Positions 45,601-55,936 of a stretch of DNA of 64,000 nt are shown piece after piece (within the stretch, counting starts at the first letter, position 1; each line of letters opens with the position of its first letter). The notes under the pieces are model-generated. The model made no database searches. It was not told the origin of the DNA and saw only the letters and a program-made list of their open reading frames with translations. The DNA lies in NCBI RefSeq assembly GCF_029784155.1, contig NC_073693.1, positions 311,403,304 to 311,467,303 on the forward strand, given 5' to 3'. Made by a program: the position numbers and the translations under genes. Origin of the DNA: Uranotaenia lowii. Taxonomy: Eukaryota > Arthropoda > Insecta > Diptera > Culicidae.

Positions 45601-48600
45601 CATAACATTACCTTCATTTTCTTCATAGAAACTATTTCGTTCAAACGAATAGTTTTTGAGATACAGGCATTCGTAACTGTCCCATTTCTAAAAGAACTAA
45701 GCTTTAGCAAGTCCGTCCCATTTGCATTTTCATCATATTTGAGTTTATCCGTGGAATCACCTTAAAATTATCGGTAGTTTTAGGAGAAAAAAAATTTTTG
45801 AGTACTTTGTTCTGATGAACATTGAAAAAAACCTCAAGTAAATTTGTCCCATCGTGAAAATGATCGCAAGTCGGTCCCATCCAAAAAATCATCACAAGTC
45901 GGTCCCAAAGTCAATAATTATATGGTGATAGACGACCATGTAGTGTGCTTTGAAATATAACGTTGCTACTGTAAGAGTTGTGCAGCCTGCAGTTATATTG
46001 GATATGATACAGAACAACCCGGTTGTTACAGCAGCTTATCGCATGTTATAAAAAAAGTGAAACATTTTTGCTATTTTCCGAACATTCTACATAAAATTTT
46101 AATTATATAAAATATAACGCAAAAAAGGTCTTAACTTACAGTTCTCTTCATACCCTACATTAAGCTTTCTAAGCTTATTTCTGAATGTATCCGGCCGGGA
46201 AAATTCGATCATTTTCACTCAAAAATAAGGCAATCTCCTGGGCAATGGATTTCTGAATTTTATACTCAAAAACCGGGACATAACCGGTCAAATCTGGTCA
46301 AAATCCAGATAATTTCCTAAAAAAGGCAAGAGAGAAGGAAAGAAATGAACGCATGAAAACAGACTTTTTTTACCAAGACACATCAACGGCGGGCATTCTA
46401 ATATAATTTTACTATTCCAAAAATGTATGCGAATTTTTTTTTTATATTCGAAGTAATTTGTCCCAAAAATGATACATTTCATAAATTAAATAGAGTTTTT
46501 GGTTTGTATTTTGCAAAAATTGTGAAAAAAAAACTCAGAAAAAACGGGTTTTGTTTCCTCGATATCCGGGCAACCGGACCAGACCGGGTATCTTCCATTT
46601 ATTCTTTAAAGATCCGGTAGCCTGGTTAAAATTGGGCAATCTGGAATGCTAACCGTAGGTTGTTCAAGAAATAGGTTCCGATAGACCGGGACAAGCTCTC
46701 TTCTAGCCTTGTTTTTTCATCTGCGTTAGCAGTTGGCTATGGAATGGGACTGACTTGCTATCATTTTTGCTAGATACCTACCATGAAAATAATCGCATAT
46801 GCGTCCCAGAGCATAATTTTCATCACAAACAAACCAAATTTTGGTATTTTTGAACGAGCAATGATGCAAAAGTATTTGTTTGTCACGTAAGTAACAAATG
46901 CTGTTGATTGCCGCCATCAAAACCGCGGGAAAATTCGAAAATTCTCAAAACAAGTAACAAAATTCAATTGCTGTTTTCTCAACTCAACAAAAATGCAAAT
47001 GGGACGGACTTGCTATGAGCGGCAGTGCAATACAATGTGAGATGAGAAAGATATGAATAAAATAAATTTGCATGTTTTTATAAGAATGATCCCAAACTCA
47101 CCATACAAAGAGGTGATCCCAAACTTTTGGACGGTAACTCAAGTGTCTATTTTATTAATTAAAAATACATTCTTGAATTTTTTCTCAAATTTTTTTGATT
47201 GTGTTTTGAAAAGTAAAGAACAGGAATTCTAATGCCACTCAAATTTTGAGATTTGGTCCACCCTATCCCGAGATGATCGGCTTTGAATATTGAGTGCGAT
47301 TTTTTGAAAATATTATAACTTTAGGTTAAGTTTTATGTTCAAAACTAAAACATTATATTTGGGCCAAATACCTCCGAGATAGCTATTGCTCATTATCTTT
47401 CAAATGAGATCAGAAGATTTTCAATATGTTCTAAGACGGCTGAGATATGAACGATCAAAATTTGCATGTTTTTTAGTGGGTGATCCCAAACTTTTGGCCG
47501 GCAGTGTATGAGAAAAACATGGGTTTGTATAAACCACCACTTAAAGGGTCCAGAGTAGGGCAATTAACCTTTGTTAACTTTTATAAATTTCCTGAATCAA
47601 TGTCATTTGTAGCCGCATACCCGCATTGTCAATGGTAAATTAAATGAAAACATTTAAAAAATGTTGGATTTTTTCAACATATGTCCAGCTGTAAATTGTT
47701 GTAAAGTAACTTTTAGAATTTTAAAACTTTACGTGGTTTCCGAAGAAATTGGAATGACTTCAACCCAGTAGAAGCTATCAGCTCTAAGGTTGAAATTCAA
47801 ATAAATGCAGGATTAACTTTTGATAAAAAAAAATGTCTAAATTAATACGTAGTAGAAAATTTTGCTTTTTATGTATTTTATTGGTCACTTTGGAATTAGT
47901 CTAGGATTTTGATGCTCCCAGTAATCAGAACATTTCTTCAAATTCATCCGAGAGGTTCAAGAGAACTTCCACTGAAATAGTTAGAGTTTGTTGATTGTTT
48001 TTTTTTCAGAGAGAGGTAAGAGGTTTATCAAGCAATCGTGCTCAGAACGTCAATAACTGTTTATTGTTTTACGACAGTGGTGGTTCCATTCTAAGCTGCA
48101 TGTAGCTAAACTTAAGACAAAATGTACCAAATTCAGTGAACCGACAATAGTTGAACCCGACTAGATAATGTAGTAAAAATAAACCTAACATTAAACAAAC
48201 CAAAACAAATCGTAAATTCCAGCGCAGTACATTCGTCACTGTAAAACGCGCTAGGCAATTGTTCAGTTGGATTAATTTAGCAACAGACATACTGGCACGC
48301 CAAGGACTAGATCAGACGATAGTTCTAGAAAATAAATTACAACTATAGATAATGCATATAGAAGATTCAAATATGAATCCCTCGAATGTACGAACTCGTC
48401 GTGGAACAAAAATAAGATTTTTCGAAAATCATTATCGGTCCAGAATGGGTCCAAACCCGGATTATGAAACGGACCTGGATCGATTCAAGGCTCAGGTGAC
48501 TGATTTGGTTGTAATGTGATAATTTTATCTGCTTTTTGCTTTACCAAACTTGATGTAAAATTTTTTTTTTGTCTCAGATCCCTTCTGTTGTAAAAACGTC

Positions 48601-51600
48601 CATTTTTTATTCCCTCAAACATCGTAAATTTTCTCTTTAATGTAAATTTATAGCATAAATAAAAACTATGCAACTTAACTAAACATACTCAAGAATGCAC
48701 GACAGTTTAAAATATTTATCGAGAACGCTAATACCGTTTTCGATTTTTACACTCAATAGTGTTGCACCGTCCCAGTCAAAAACAAGTATAAATCACTTGT
48801 AATTGGTGTGCGTGATATCGATAGAGTCAAAAGTAAACATTAAGCTGTGAAAATCCATCACCAGCTGATCTTTGTTTTCGCTGCCATACAATTTGTCTAC
48901 ATCTGGAAGTACGACCTGTCAAAATTCACGATAGTATTGGTGAGGGCCCAAGTAACACTGAGTGTTTTCAGAGTGCTCCACCGTCCACATTATGGTGCAC
49001 TACCAGGGGACCACTCACCGTGAAAATGAGCACGAAAACAGAAAAAAGTACACAAATTGAACGGAAACTAGCGGCGTTCGTTTACACCAAGAATTATTCG
49101 GCAAGAAGACTCCACTTTTCATCTCCACTATCTTCTGGAACGCCATGCATTCATAGAGTTAGTAAAGAAAGACTCTAATTTTTTTATCCCTCTTGGACCT
49201 ATGGACCAAAACCGTGCAAGTTTCAAAGAATAGCAACGTATCTATAACTGGCGCCATGCGAAGCACATCTAACAAGGTTCTAAACGCACTACTAAATATT
49301 CTGCCACTACATCAATTCATTGAGTTAGAGGCAGAATGTAGTGCCTTGAGACTCTCCAAACACAAAACTCGCCATGAGGTGGATCTTACAGGGCACCATA
49401 AATCCCGAAGATCTACAAAATAAACTGGACCACAGAATTCCAAGCTAAAGTTATAGCAATTCTGGAATGCACTCTAAACTGCCTAAGAAGAGTAGTATGC
49501 AGGTTTACAAGTATCTACATGTTCTCTAAAAGCCAGGCCACTCTTCGAGAACAAAGTACGTTCAGTTGATACTCAAAGCTAGTATGGGAATGTACTGTTG
49601 CACTAAGAAACCTGGCCATGAGGAACAGCTCCAGGCCATTGCGGTATCCTAGGGAACGAAGAAGCAGACCAGTTAGCTAGGGAAGGATCTCACGGATTGT
49701 TGATTGGAGCTGAACCTTTCTTTGGAATTTCGAGAAGCCTACAGCCATCGTTTTGAATAATGTTTATTCTTTTGACGTGTTGTTTTGTTAGACTTTGTCC
49801 GGTCAAGAGACCTGTGTAAGTACTTGACTCGTGCTTATTTAGGTTCAACATGTAGAAACAGAGAGTCGTGCGCTTGGTTCAATGAATATTTTCGCCTGAG
49901 CTGCTCCCTCTGCTGTTCTCCATTTGGAATCAAAAATGGTACTTTTCCAGTTCATGAGCTTTAACCATCTTTAACGCAACTGTTGCGACCTCCTTTATCG
50001 GAGAGAGCGTGTATTTGGGACAAAGTTAATAAGCGTACAAGACATATGGTTGCACATAAGTCCTAAGAAAGGTTATATCATTAGAATGAGTCGATTTGGA
50101 GTCATTTTTGAATTTCTGAAACCATGGTGCCTTAAAAGTTTTTTTTCAAAACTCATCTACGATTTTCCGCAGAATTTTAAAGTAGCGTTTACATGAGTAA
50201 ATTTGAACTTTTATGTATGTAAGGGAAAGTTGAAGTGTTTGTTCTGAAACATCAACATAATTTTTAGTTTTTCTGTGGAATCGATCTTGCTAATGAGTTT
50301 CAAGTCAGTGTATAAATTCTCTTAAAGAAATTTTCCACTGAACAACTTTGTCCAAGACCAAAACTTTGTATCTTTTCATGCAAAGATATAATTACCTGTT
50401 AAATAGTCTTTTGGCATTTAAAAACAATCAAATTAACTAACATCACTGCTGGTGCCTAGCGAAGTATTGCTTGAAAAGTGCACTGACAATAATTTGACCT
50501 CTGGAGTAAATTTTGGCCATTGGAGAATTCATGTGAATTTTAAATTACCGTCAAGTGAAATTCACTGAAGTGACTGGTCAAGTGAATTTCAAGTAAGCGA
50601 CAAAGTGAATTCTAAGTAAGCGTGAAACGTATGCTTAGGGCGTCTATATCTTTCACAAATAGTGATTTTTAGATGAAATTTCGTTCTTTCAATGATGAAC
50701 AACTTTTTTTTATTCAAAACGATTATTTATTTGAATATTCATTTAAAAATGAAAAACATTATTATTCAAATAAAAGTTGTGAATTGAAAGATCCATCCGC
50801 TGTCCTACTCTAGCAGAAAATGTTGGTTGCCGTTATATGAAAATAATAAAACACAAATTAATTATGATTCGAGGAGTTTATCTGTTTTGATAATATGCAC
50901 TGACCTTTATTTGCACTTGAAAATTTCCAAAATTCGACAACTTTGGGAAGCATTTCCGAAACCTGTTTAATGAAAAAAGTAGGAAGAAAATTATAAGTGA
51001 AATTAAAACATATTTGTTATATTAAATTCATCACAACTTACATTCCAACAAACATTTCCCATCATACCAAAATTTCATAGTTGCCCTGTGGAATTAACAA
51101 TCCAAGTAACCATAAGCATTTAGCCATAACCCTTAATCAGCATTAAATCAACATTTCATGCAAGTGAGCATTATATCAACATTCATAATACTTTTTAGTT
51201 TTAAATCAGCATTATTGATGCATAGAAGCAATAAAAAAGTTAGCACTAATGATAGCATTATATGCACGTATAGAGCTACTATATAAAGTTAACAAGCGTT
51301 AAGACTGTTGCACAACCCTATAGTAACCATAAACATAAAGCCTTAACCCTTAATCAGCTTTAAATCAACATTTCTAATGCAAGTTAGCATTATATCAACA
51401 TTCATAATGCTTTTTAGTTTTAATTCAGCATTATTAATGCATAGAAGCAATAAAAATGTGGTGTGACCCGAACAGTACTTGAAATACATGTTTTTTCACC
51501 AATCACATCAGCATCAGAGTGGTCGAAATGGTAGAGGCGCAAGGAAAGATAAAGGCTGCTGCGGGATCCTCGGTTCGAGACTTATCAAATGTAATTCATA

Positions 51601-54600
51601 ATTCAATTATAACCATTTCTCATTTCATAGAATCCTTCATTAATCAGGCATAATCCTTCATTCAGCAGGTTGATTGATGTTGTAGATAATGATTTTATTT
51701 TTTGAATTTCCGTTTCACATCAGTCACGATCAATCAATTAAAAAATTAAAAGGTGTTCTAAGTATGCATTGTTAGTGCTTTCATACGGCTGGCGAAAAAT
51801 GACGTTTTGATGATGTTCTTATTAAGCATTTGTAATGCTTATTAAAGGCTATGTTGTGATAGCATTTAATCAGCCCGCTATTTCGCCTTTTTAGCATTAA
51901 ATCTGCACTATATACGCATATAGTGCAAAACAAGCGTTAATTCAGAGTTATATATGGGAATATATTGTTGCTTAAGGGCTATGTTTAAGTGCTTATGGTT
52001 ACTTGGGAACTTCTGCTGATTACTATTTTGGTAACTCATTTGGACGAATATTTTCACTACGATGCGTTACCCTATTCACAGGATATTATTCTGAAATGAA
52101 ATTACTCTTTTCTGCACCTACCAGCTCAAACACAACTCTGTTTTATTTCCATAATAAAAACAATCGTTCAAAACATAGCTGACATTCGCTACCCGTACAA
52201 ATTTGACTTAAGTGACCGGTCAAGTGATTTTTCAGTGAGCATGTGATAAAATTGAAGTGAGCGGCGAAGTAAGTTGACATTCAGTAGAACTTCAGGTGCC
52301 AGTCACTTAAAATTCAAGTGATAAGCTAGTGAACATTGATTCGGTCACTTGAAACTTAAGTGAGGGGCAAGTGAAATGTACATGAGCCACTTGAAATGAA
52401 AAAAAAAACACTGACTCCCAATTTTAAGTGAAACTTCAAGTGTATTTTAAGTGTGATTTTGGGTTCAGTGTAGTCATGCAATACTTAGCAAGGCACCAGC
52501 AGTGATGTCGGTTAATTTGTTTGGCTTCCAATGCATAAAAAATACTCCTATTCATCAGCTTATAACTTTTTTGCCAAATAAAATACGAAGTTATGGTCTT
52601 CGACAAAGTTTTTAAATAGGAAAAATTTCTTTAAATTTTTTATAAAAGGGTAGAACACCCAATAGCAGGCTCGATTCCTCAGAATAAACAAAAATGTTTT
52701 TGATTTTTCAGAATGAAATATTCAATTTTCCCATTTGAACATAAATTTCCAAATTTACTCATGTAAAGGTTACCAAAATCATTGATTAGTTTTCGACCGA
52801 ACCGATGCTTTTTAGACCCCAGGGTTGGAAAATTCAAAAATGACTCCAAATCAACTCGGTATATTATATTATATATCTTCGATATAATATCCGATTACAA
52901 AATCTCCAATCAACTGAAATTTGTAGCAATAGTGCAGGTTAGCCTTTAAGCAATAGTAACGCGGGGCAATTACCACAATAGACCAACTAATAATCCCCTA
53001 AAGAGAAAAAAAGTTAGGCACAATAGTTTTCCCAACATATTTGAAATATATTTTTTTTATTTTTTGATGACAGACGTTTTAACATCAGACAGGCATTTAA
53101 CAATCTATCATGTATATATGTGTTTGAAAAAAAAAATCTACGGCTCCTTTTTTTTTCGTTTTATCTACATCGTATTAAGAAAGGTGTTAAGAGCGCCGAT
53201 GTGGTCTAGCGGATAGGCTGGACCTGAGTCTGGCTTTGGTATGCCCGGTATGGCAAGAAAACCTTGGACTCGAATCCCATAATTGGCCGACCCGTAGGAT
53301 GTATTTTCTCCTAAATATAACTGACTAATTAACAAGAATGGTCAATCAGTTGCCAACTGGCCTGGTAGATACAAGGACGCCGGAATACCTGTGAGTAAAC
53401 TAGCCCACCTTATTGACTGGTTCTTCCAAAAATGAACTTAAATCAACACAAAAAATTCATCCATAACAGTTCATTCATAACAGTACATACTAATAATCTA
53501 AAAATGCATGCGAGCACATACTTAGGCAGAAACTGCGTTGAATCCGTGCACCCATGGTGAATAACCATGCATAAAATTAAGAAAGGTGTTATAAAAAAAA
53601 ACAGTCATTTACTTTCAGTCAACCTAAGTGTAATTTTCCTAAACGATACCTCGTGTGAGCTTTCATTACTTCGTATGAAACATTTTATGAATTCACAGAA
53701 TACTGCTGCAAATGTTATTTTAACAACTTTAAAATTTGTATTTCTCATATAGAATATTTTGTCCAGGTTTTAAATATATTGGAAAGAAATTGCGACTAGT
53801 TTATGCCAGTTTTTGTATTTTTTTTTTCGTAATAAAACTCATTGCTTCTTTTTGTTTCATACGACGTAATGCAAGCCCACGCGAGACATTCAGATGTTTG
53901 AAATTTTGAAACAACAAATCCGTAACGTTCGATTTTCCTAACCGAAAAGATAGTTGAACGCTTGTAACAAGTTTACGCATTTTGTTCTCTCGTTACAGAT
54001 TTTTTCCTGGAAATACAAAAAGTCGTTCGGGAGGCGGGAAAATGTTTCCGACTGTGGCTGGGCCCGGAAATGCTCATCATCGTCACCGACGCTAAGATCA
54101 CTGAGGTGAGATCACGATGAAATCTGAACTCTGAAGTCCCATTTAGATATGTATGTATGTATTAGTTATTCGTTCACTACTCGCGACTCAAAGTAATTAA
54201 AAGATGCTCAGATGCTTGTGGGATAAAGATCGAGCTCCGGAATCATTATTCGAACTCAACCCAGACTCTAATCAGCCGGCAACCTTCATTCACGGCGTAC
54301 AAGTTCACTATCACGAACTGGCTTAGACAAGCAGCGGCGTCTCCTATGAGTACTAGTTCATATGTCAGCGTGGCGCAGCAGTGTTACTAATAAATATTTC
54401 AAAGCCGTTTGTCTAATAATCAATGTGTGTCTAAGTCAAGCTAGGCGTCAGAACTGCATCGAACGGAATTTATACTTACATCGAGAGACAAAGTAAAAGT
54501 ACCTATATCTATAATTGGTGGCGCTTGGCCAAGTGTAGTCTGTTATTCATTAAGAAGAAACTAGGTGAATGAAAAAGTTCAGATCTAGAACTTGACCTGC

Positions 54601-55280
54601 AATCGTTATCGGCTGTCATTTGCGCGGAATTGTGGATGAGTTCAGTTCAGATTAGCTGCATTTTTCCAATTCGAATAAGTAAAAAAAAATATTCTGTTCA
54701 TTTGTAAATTAAGAATTTTTTCAACATGAACGTTCATAAAGAGTTAAAGCGTGCATAAGCGTCGCATGTTGTTAAAATTAACCTGAATTTTATGATTCTC
54801 ACGAACCGATTTCCTCTTTCTCTGTTTTCCCGCCACAGACCATTCTGAGCAGCCAGCAGTTTATCGAAAAGTCCGGCGAGTACGACTTCATTCGACCCTG
54901 GCTCGGGGAAGGATTGCTAACTAGCAGCGACCGGAAATGGCGGCGGCACCGGAAAATCATTACGCCCACGTTCCACTTCAAGATTCTGGAGCAGTTCGTG
55001 GAAGTGTTCGATCGGCAGAGCAACATTTTCATCGACCAGCTGCGCCAGAACGCGGCCGGCGGAAAATGTTTTGACGTTTTTCCCCTGGTGACTTTGTATG
55101 CGTTGGATGTTATTTGTGGTAGGGTTATTTTTTAATGTTTTTTTTTTTGTTTTGGTGAGTTTTTTTTTATGCGAAGCTTTGATTCGTCGTTTTTTCGTTT
55201 TTAATTGCAGAATCAGCTTTAGGGACTCTGGTCAATGCACAAATCCATTCGGACTCGGATTACGTCAAAGCCGTTAAAGA
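39447..55280 (+). CDS. Cytochrome P450, CYP4 family (CYP4D-like), P450 C, exons 1-4, 3' end outside window
   Basis: A paralogue of P450 A with the same exon plan: 39447-39609, 53999-54105, 54839-55118 and 55211-55280 (163, 107, 280 and 70 nt), all phases conserved. It encodes the N-terminal ~207 residues: membrane anchor (MIPLILVLLAVTTFLGLFLY), hinge, the GKCFRLWLG segment, RPWLGEGLL, C-helix WxxxR (W124/R128) and ITPTFHF. The ATG sits in a good insect context (ACAAA before ATG). The hinge is unusual, GGPKGYPLLGN instead of the P-G-P-P form. Intron 1 is 14.4 kb against 60 bp in A, and intron 4 runs past the window end (more than 8.7 kb). Exons 5-6 with I-helix and heme cysteine are expected downstream of 64000. 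Same class of ER monooxygenase as A; substrate unknown. Confidence 0.88.
39610..40216. other. Start of intron 1 of P450 C
   Basis: No feature recognised. Confidence 0.5.
40217..40948. mobile_element. Foldback element, ~730 bp
   Basis: The ends (TATGCACTAGACTGCCCCAAA and the imperfect complement ending TCTACTATGCACT) and most of the interior pair as inverted repeats around a loop near 40555-40630. Arm modules (AAAGCCTAAAC-ATGACAAATATTTCATCCGAAGACTG region) are shared with the 25338-27048 palindrome, placing both in one superfamily with different termini. Confidence 0.8.
40949..42095. other. Intron 1 of P450 C, repeat debris
   Basis: At about 41734-41770 there is a copy of one terminal repeat of the small MITE at 53651-53886 (GTGAGCTTTCATTACGTCGT). 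Otherwise no feature is supported. Confidence 0.45.
42096..43195 (+). mobile_element. Non-autonomous hAT element, 1.1 kb, with 8-bp target duplication
   Basis: Terminal inverted repeats CATGGGTGGCC / GGCCACCCATG are bounded on both sides by the exact 8-bp repeat ACCTAGAG (42088-42095 and 43196-43203), the target-site duplication length of hAT transposons. Subterminal GTGGCCCGC-type motifs recur near both ends. No transposase frame was found; the interior is AT-rich. Located in intron 1 of P450 C. Confidence 0.88.
43204..44014. other. Intron 1 of P450 C, nothing recognised
   Basis: AT-rich sequence without a supported feature. Confidence 0.5.
44017..47506. mobile_element. Tc1-type palindromic element, split by a nested insertion
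   Basis: Ends CACTGCCGGCCAAAAGTTTG and complement are flanked by TA on both sides (44015-44016, 47507-47508), the Tc1/mariner target duplication. The left arm (44017-44497) pairs with 47026-47506 over about 480 bp, and 44494-44720 is a further hairpin. Removing the inserted 44722-47025 leaves an almost fully palindromic element of about 1.2 kb with no coding capacity. A solo end of the family lies at 24440-24531. Confidence 0.85.
44722..47025. mobile_element. Nested ~2.3 kb element inside the Tc1-type palindrome
   Basis: Bounded by CTGCCGCTCATA / TATGAGCGGCAG and by the 4-bp repeat TGCA on each side. Internally composite: AAGCTTAGTTCTTTTAGAAA (44735-44754) has its complement at 45686-45705, and CAAGTCCGTCCCATTTGC (45709 onward) has its complement near 46994-47011. 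Two related inverted-repeat units therefore seem joined near 45706. Open stretches at 44888-45145 (85 codons, lysine-rich), 45174-45329 (51 codons) and 45472-45765 are not recognised and are broken relative to one another, perhaps remains of a transposon gene. Confidence 0.65.
47520..49071. other. Intron 1 of P450 C, nothing recognised
   Basis: No gene or clear repeat. A modestly GC-richer patch from about 48930 leads into the LINE fragment. Confidence 0.45.
49072..49745 (+). pseudogene. Non-LTR retrotransposon ORF2 fragment: RT C-terminus and RNase H
   Basis: Around 49237-49372 the plus strand reads TGAMRST-x-N-K-V-L-N-A-L-L-N and PLHQFIELEAECSALRLS, the conserved linker between reverse transcriptase and RNase H in I/Loa/Jockey-type LINEs. 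At about 49628-49745, in another frame, GHCGILGNEEADQLAREGS carries the RNase H aspartate motif, followed by a GAEPFFGIS segment. Frameshifts and stops separate the blocks, so it is dead. The 5' part (endonuclease, RT fingers/palm) is missing. Confidence 0.75.
51102..52008. mobile_element. ~0.9 kb inverted-repeat element nested in the foldback
   Basis: Ends TCCAAGTAACCATAAGCA and complement. It contains an internal direct duplication (about 51112-51245 and 51322-51465, 'ccttaatcagc...ttaaatcaacatttc' units) and a tRNA-like segment at 51518-51585. Confidence 0.6.
51518..51585 (+). repeat. tRNA-like (SINE-type) segment
   Basis: GTGGTCGAAATGGTAGAGGC resembles a Pol III A box of Ser/Leu-type tRNAs, and GGTTCGAGACTT about 35 bases later is a degenerate B box. 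The acceptor stem does not pair well, so it is read as a tRNA-derived piece, not a tRNA gene. Confidence 0.4.
52859..53173. other. Intron 1 of P450 C, nothing recognised
   Basis: AT-rich, with several homopolymer runs. No feature is supported. Confidence 0.5.
53190..53575 (+). mobile_element. tRNA-derived SINE, 386 bp, with 16-bp target-site duplication
   Basis: The exact 16-mer ATTAAGAAAGGTGTTA lies directly before (53174-53189) and after (53576-53591) the element, the signature of LINE-mediated insertion. The head contains a good A box (TGGTCTAGCGGATAGG, 53202-53217) and B box (GGACTCGAATCCC, 53266-53278) of a tRNA-type internal Pol III promoter, with a small extra hairpin between them. 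The body is unrelated to the tRNA, and the 3' end is short and not poly(A). Intact duplication implies a fairly recent insertion into intron 1 of P450 C. Confidence 0.85.
53651..53886. mobile_element. ~236-bp MITE next to exon 2 of P450 C
   Basis: Imperfect terminal inverted repeats of about 31 bp (GTGAGCTTTCATTACTTCGT left; ACGACGTAATGCAAGCCCAC right). One terminal repeat of the same family occurs alone near 41734. The element ends about 110 bases before the exon 2 acceptor. Confidence 0.7.
53999..54105 (+). CDS. P450 C exon 2
   Basis: After acceptor CGTTACAG it encodes Asp55 and residues 56-90, ending VTDAKITE before donor GTGAGA (54106). 107 nt, phase 0 at the 3' end. The intron that follows is 733 bp. 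Confidence 0.9.
54839..55118 (+). CDS. P450 C exon 3: C-helix WxxxR
   Basis: Starts after CCGCCACAG with TILSSQQF and includes RPWLGEGLL, KWRRHRKI (C-helix W/R) and [10 protein letters not shown]. The donor is GTAGGG at 55119, phase 1. It is distinctly GC-rich compared with its introns. Confidence 0.92.
55211..55280 (+). CDS. P450 C exon 4
   Basis: 70 nt after TTAATTGCAG, encoding ESALGTLVNAQIH and YVKAVK plus two bases of a split codon. The donor is GTAAGT at 55281, phase 2. This is the last coding exon in the window. Confidence 0.9.
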
Positions 55281-55697
55281 GTAAGTTTATGACTGTTGAC
55301 GAAAATGATTAAAAACAAACAGACATAGGAAACATGCAAAGCATTTTAAAGGTCGTTTAACTGAAATGGTCAACAGAAATGACTCATACACCTTTGCCTT
55401 GTCTTCCGGTATTTTCAGTTTTTTTTTCAGATTATTTAGCAGCAAAAACGAGTTTATTTTTAGAATTTTTGTTCAGCAATGAACATAAAGCACTCAGCTA
55501 GAGGAATATTTGAGAAGTCAGGACATAAAGATGAATTGTTCAATAAGATGAAAGTCCAAAAAAAATTTTCATTCGGGAAAACCAATTTTGGTGCCTATGT
55601 TAAAATAACTGATTAAAGAAAATTTTGGTGCCCTTAAAACAAAAATTTTATCAGTTTGTGTTTGTGTCATTTTCAATATTTGTAATTTTTGTAATTT

Positions 55698-55909
55698 ATG
55701 AAATTTTTGAAATTTTTGAAATTTTTTGAAATTTTTGAAAATTTTGAAATTTTTGAAATTTTTGATATTTTTGAAATTTTTGAAATTTTTGATATTTTTG
55801 AAATTTTTGAAATTTTTGAAATTTTTGAAATTTTTGAAATTTTTGAAATTTTTGAAATTTTTGAAATTTTTGAAATTTTTGAAATTTTTGAAATTTTTGA
55901 AATTTTTGT
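55698..55909 (+). repeat. 9-bp satellite block 1, (TTTTTGAAA)n
   Basis: About 23 tandem copies of a 9-mer with rare T-run or GATA variants, in intron 4 of P450 C. Because 9 is divisible by 3, reading frames stay open and yield KFL/FEI tripeptide repeats that are not proteins. Confidence 0.95.
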
Positions 55910-55936
55910 AATCTTTCTAATCTCTGTTAGTTTCGA

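Larger units (their letters stand above)
50089..52858. mobile_element. Foldback element with concentric inverted repeats, ~2.8 kb
   Basis: Outer ends (GAGTCGATTTGGAGTCATTTTT at left, complement at 52834-52855) are inverted. Further matching pairs follow in mirror order: the CATGAGTAAATTTG pair (50193 / 52746), the AACTTTGTCCAAGACC-type pair, and the GCACCAGCAGTGATGT pair (52492 versus about 50441). A fragment of the arm also occurs at 28675-28990. Inside lie AAGTGA-rich tracts (about 50525-50625 and 52196-52450) and the 51102-52008 element. Confidence 0.75.

Noticed and set aside
53190..53290. Functional tRNA gene
   Set aside because: A and B boxes are present but cloverleaf stems do not pair and target-site duplications show a retroposed SINE.
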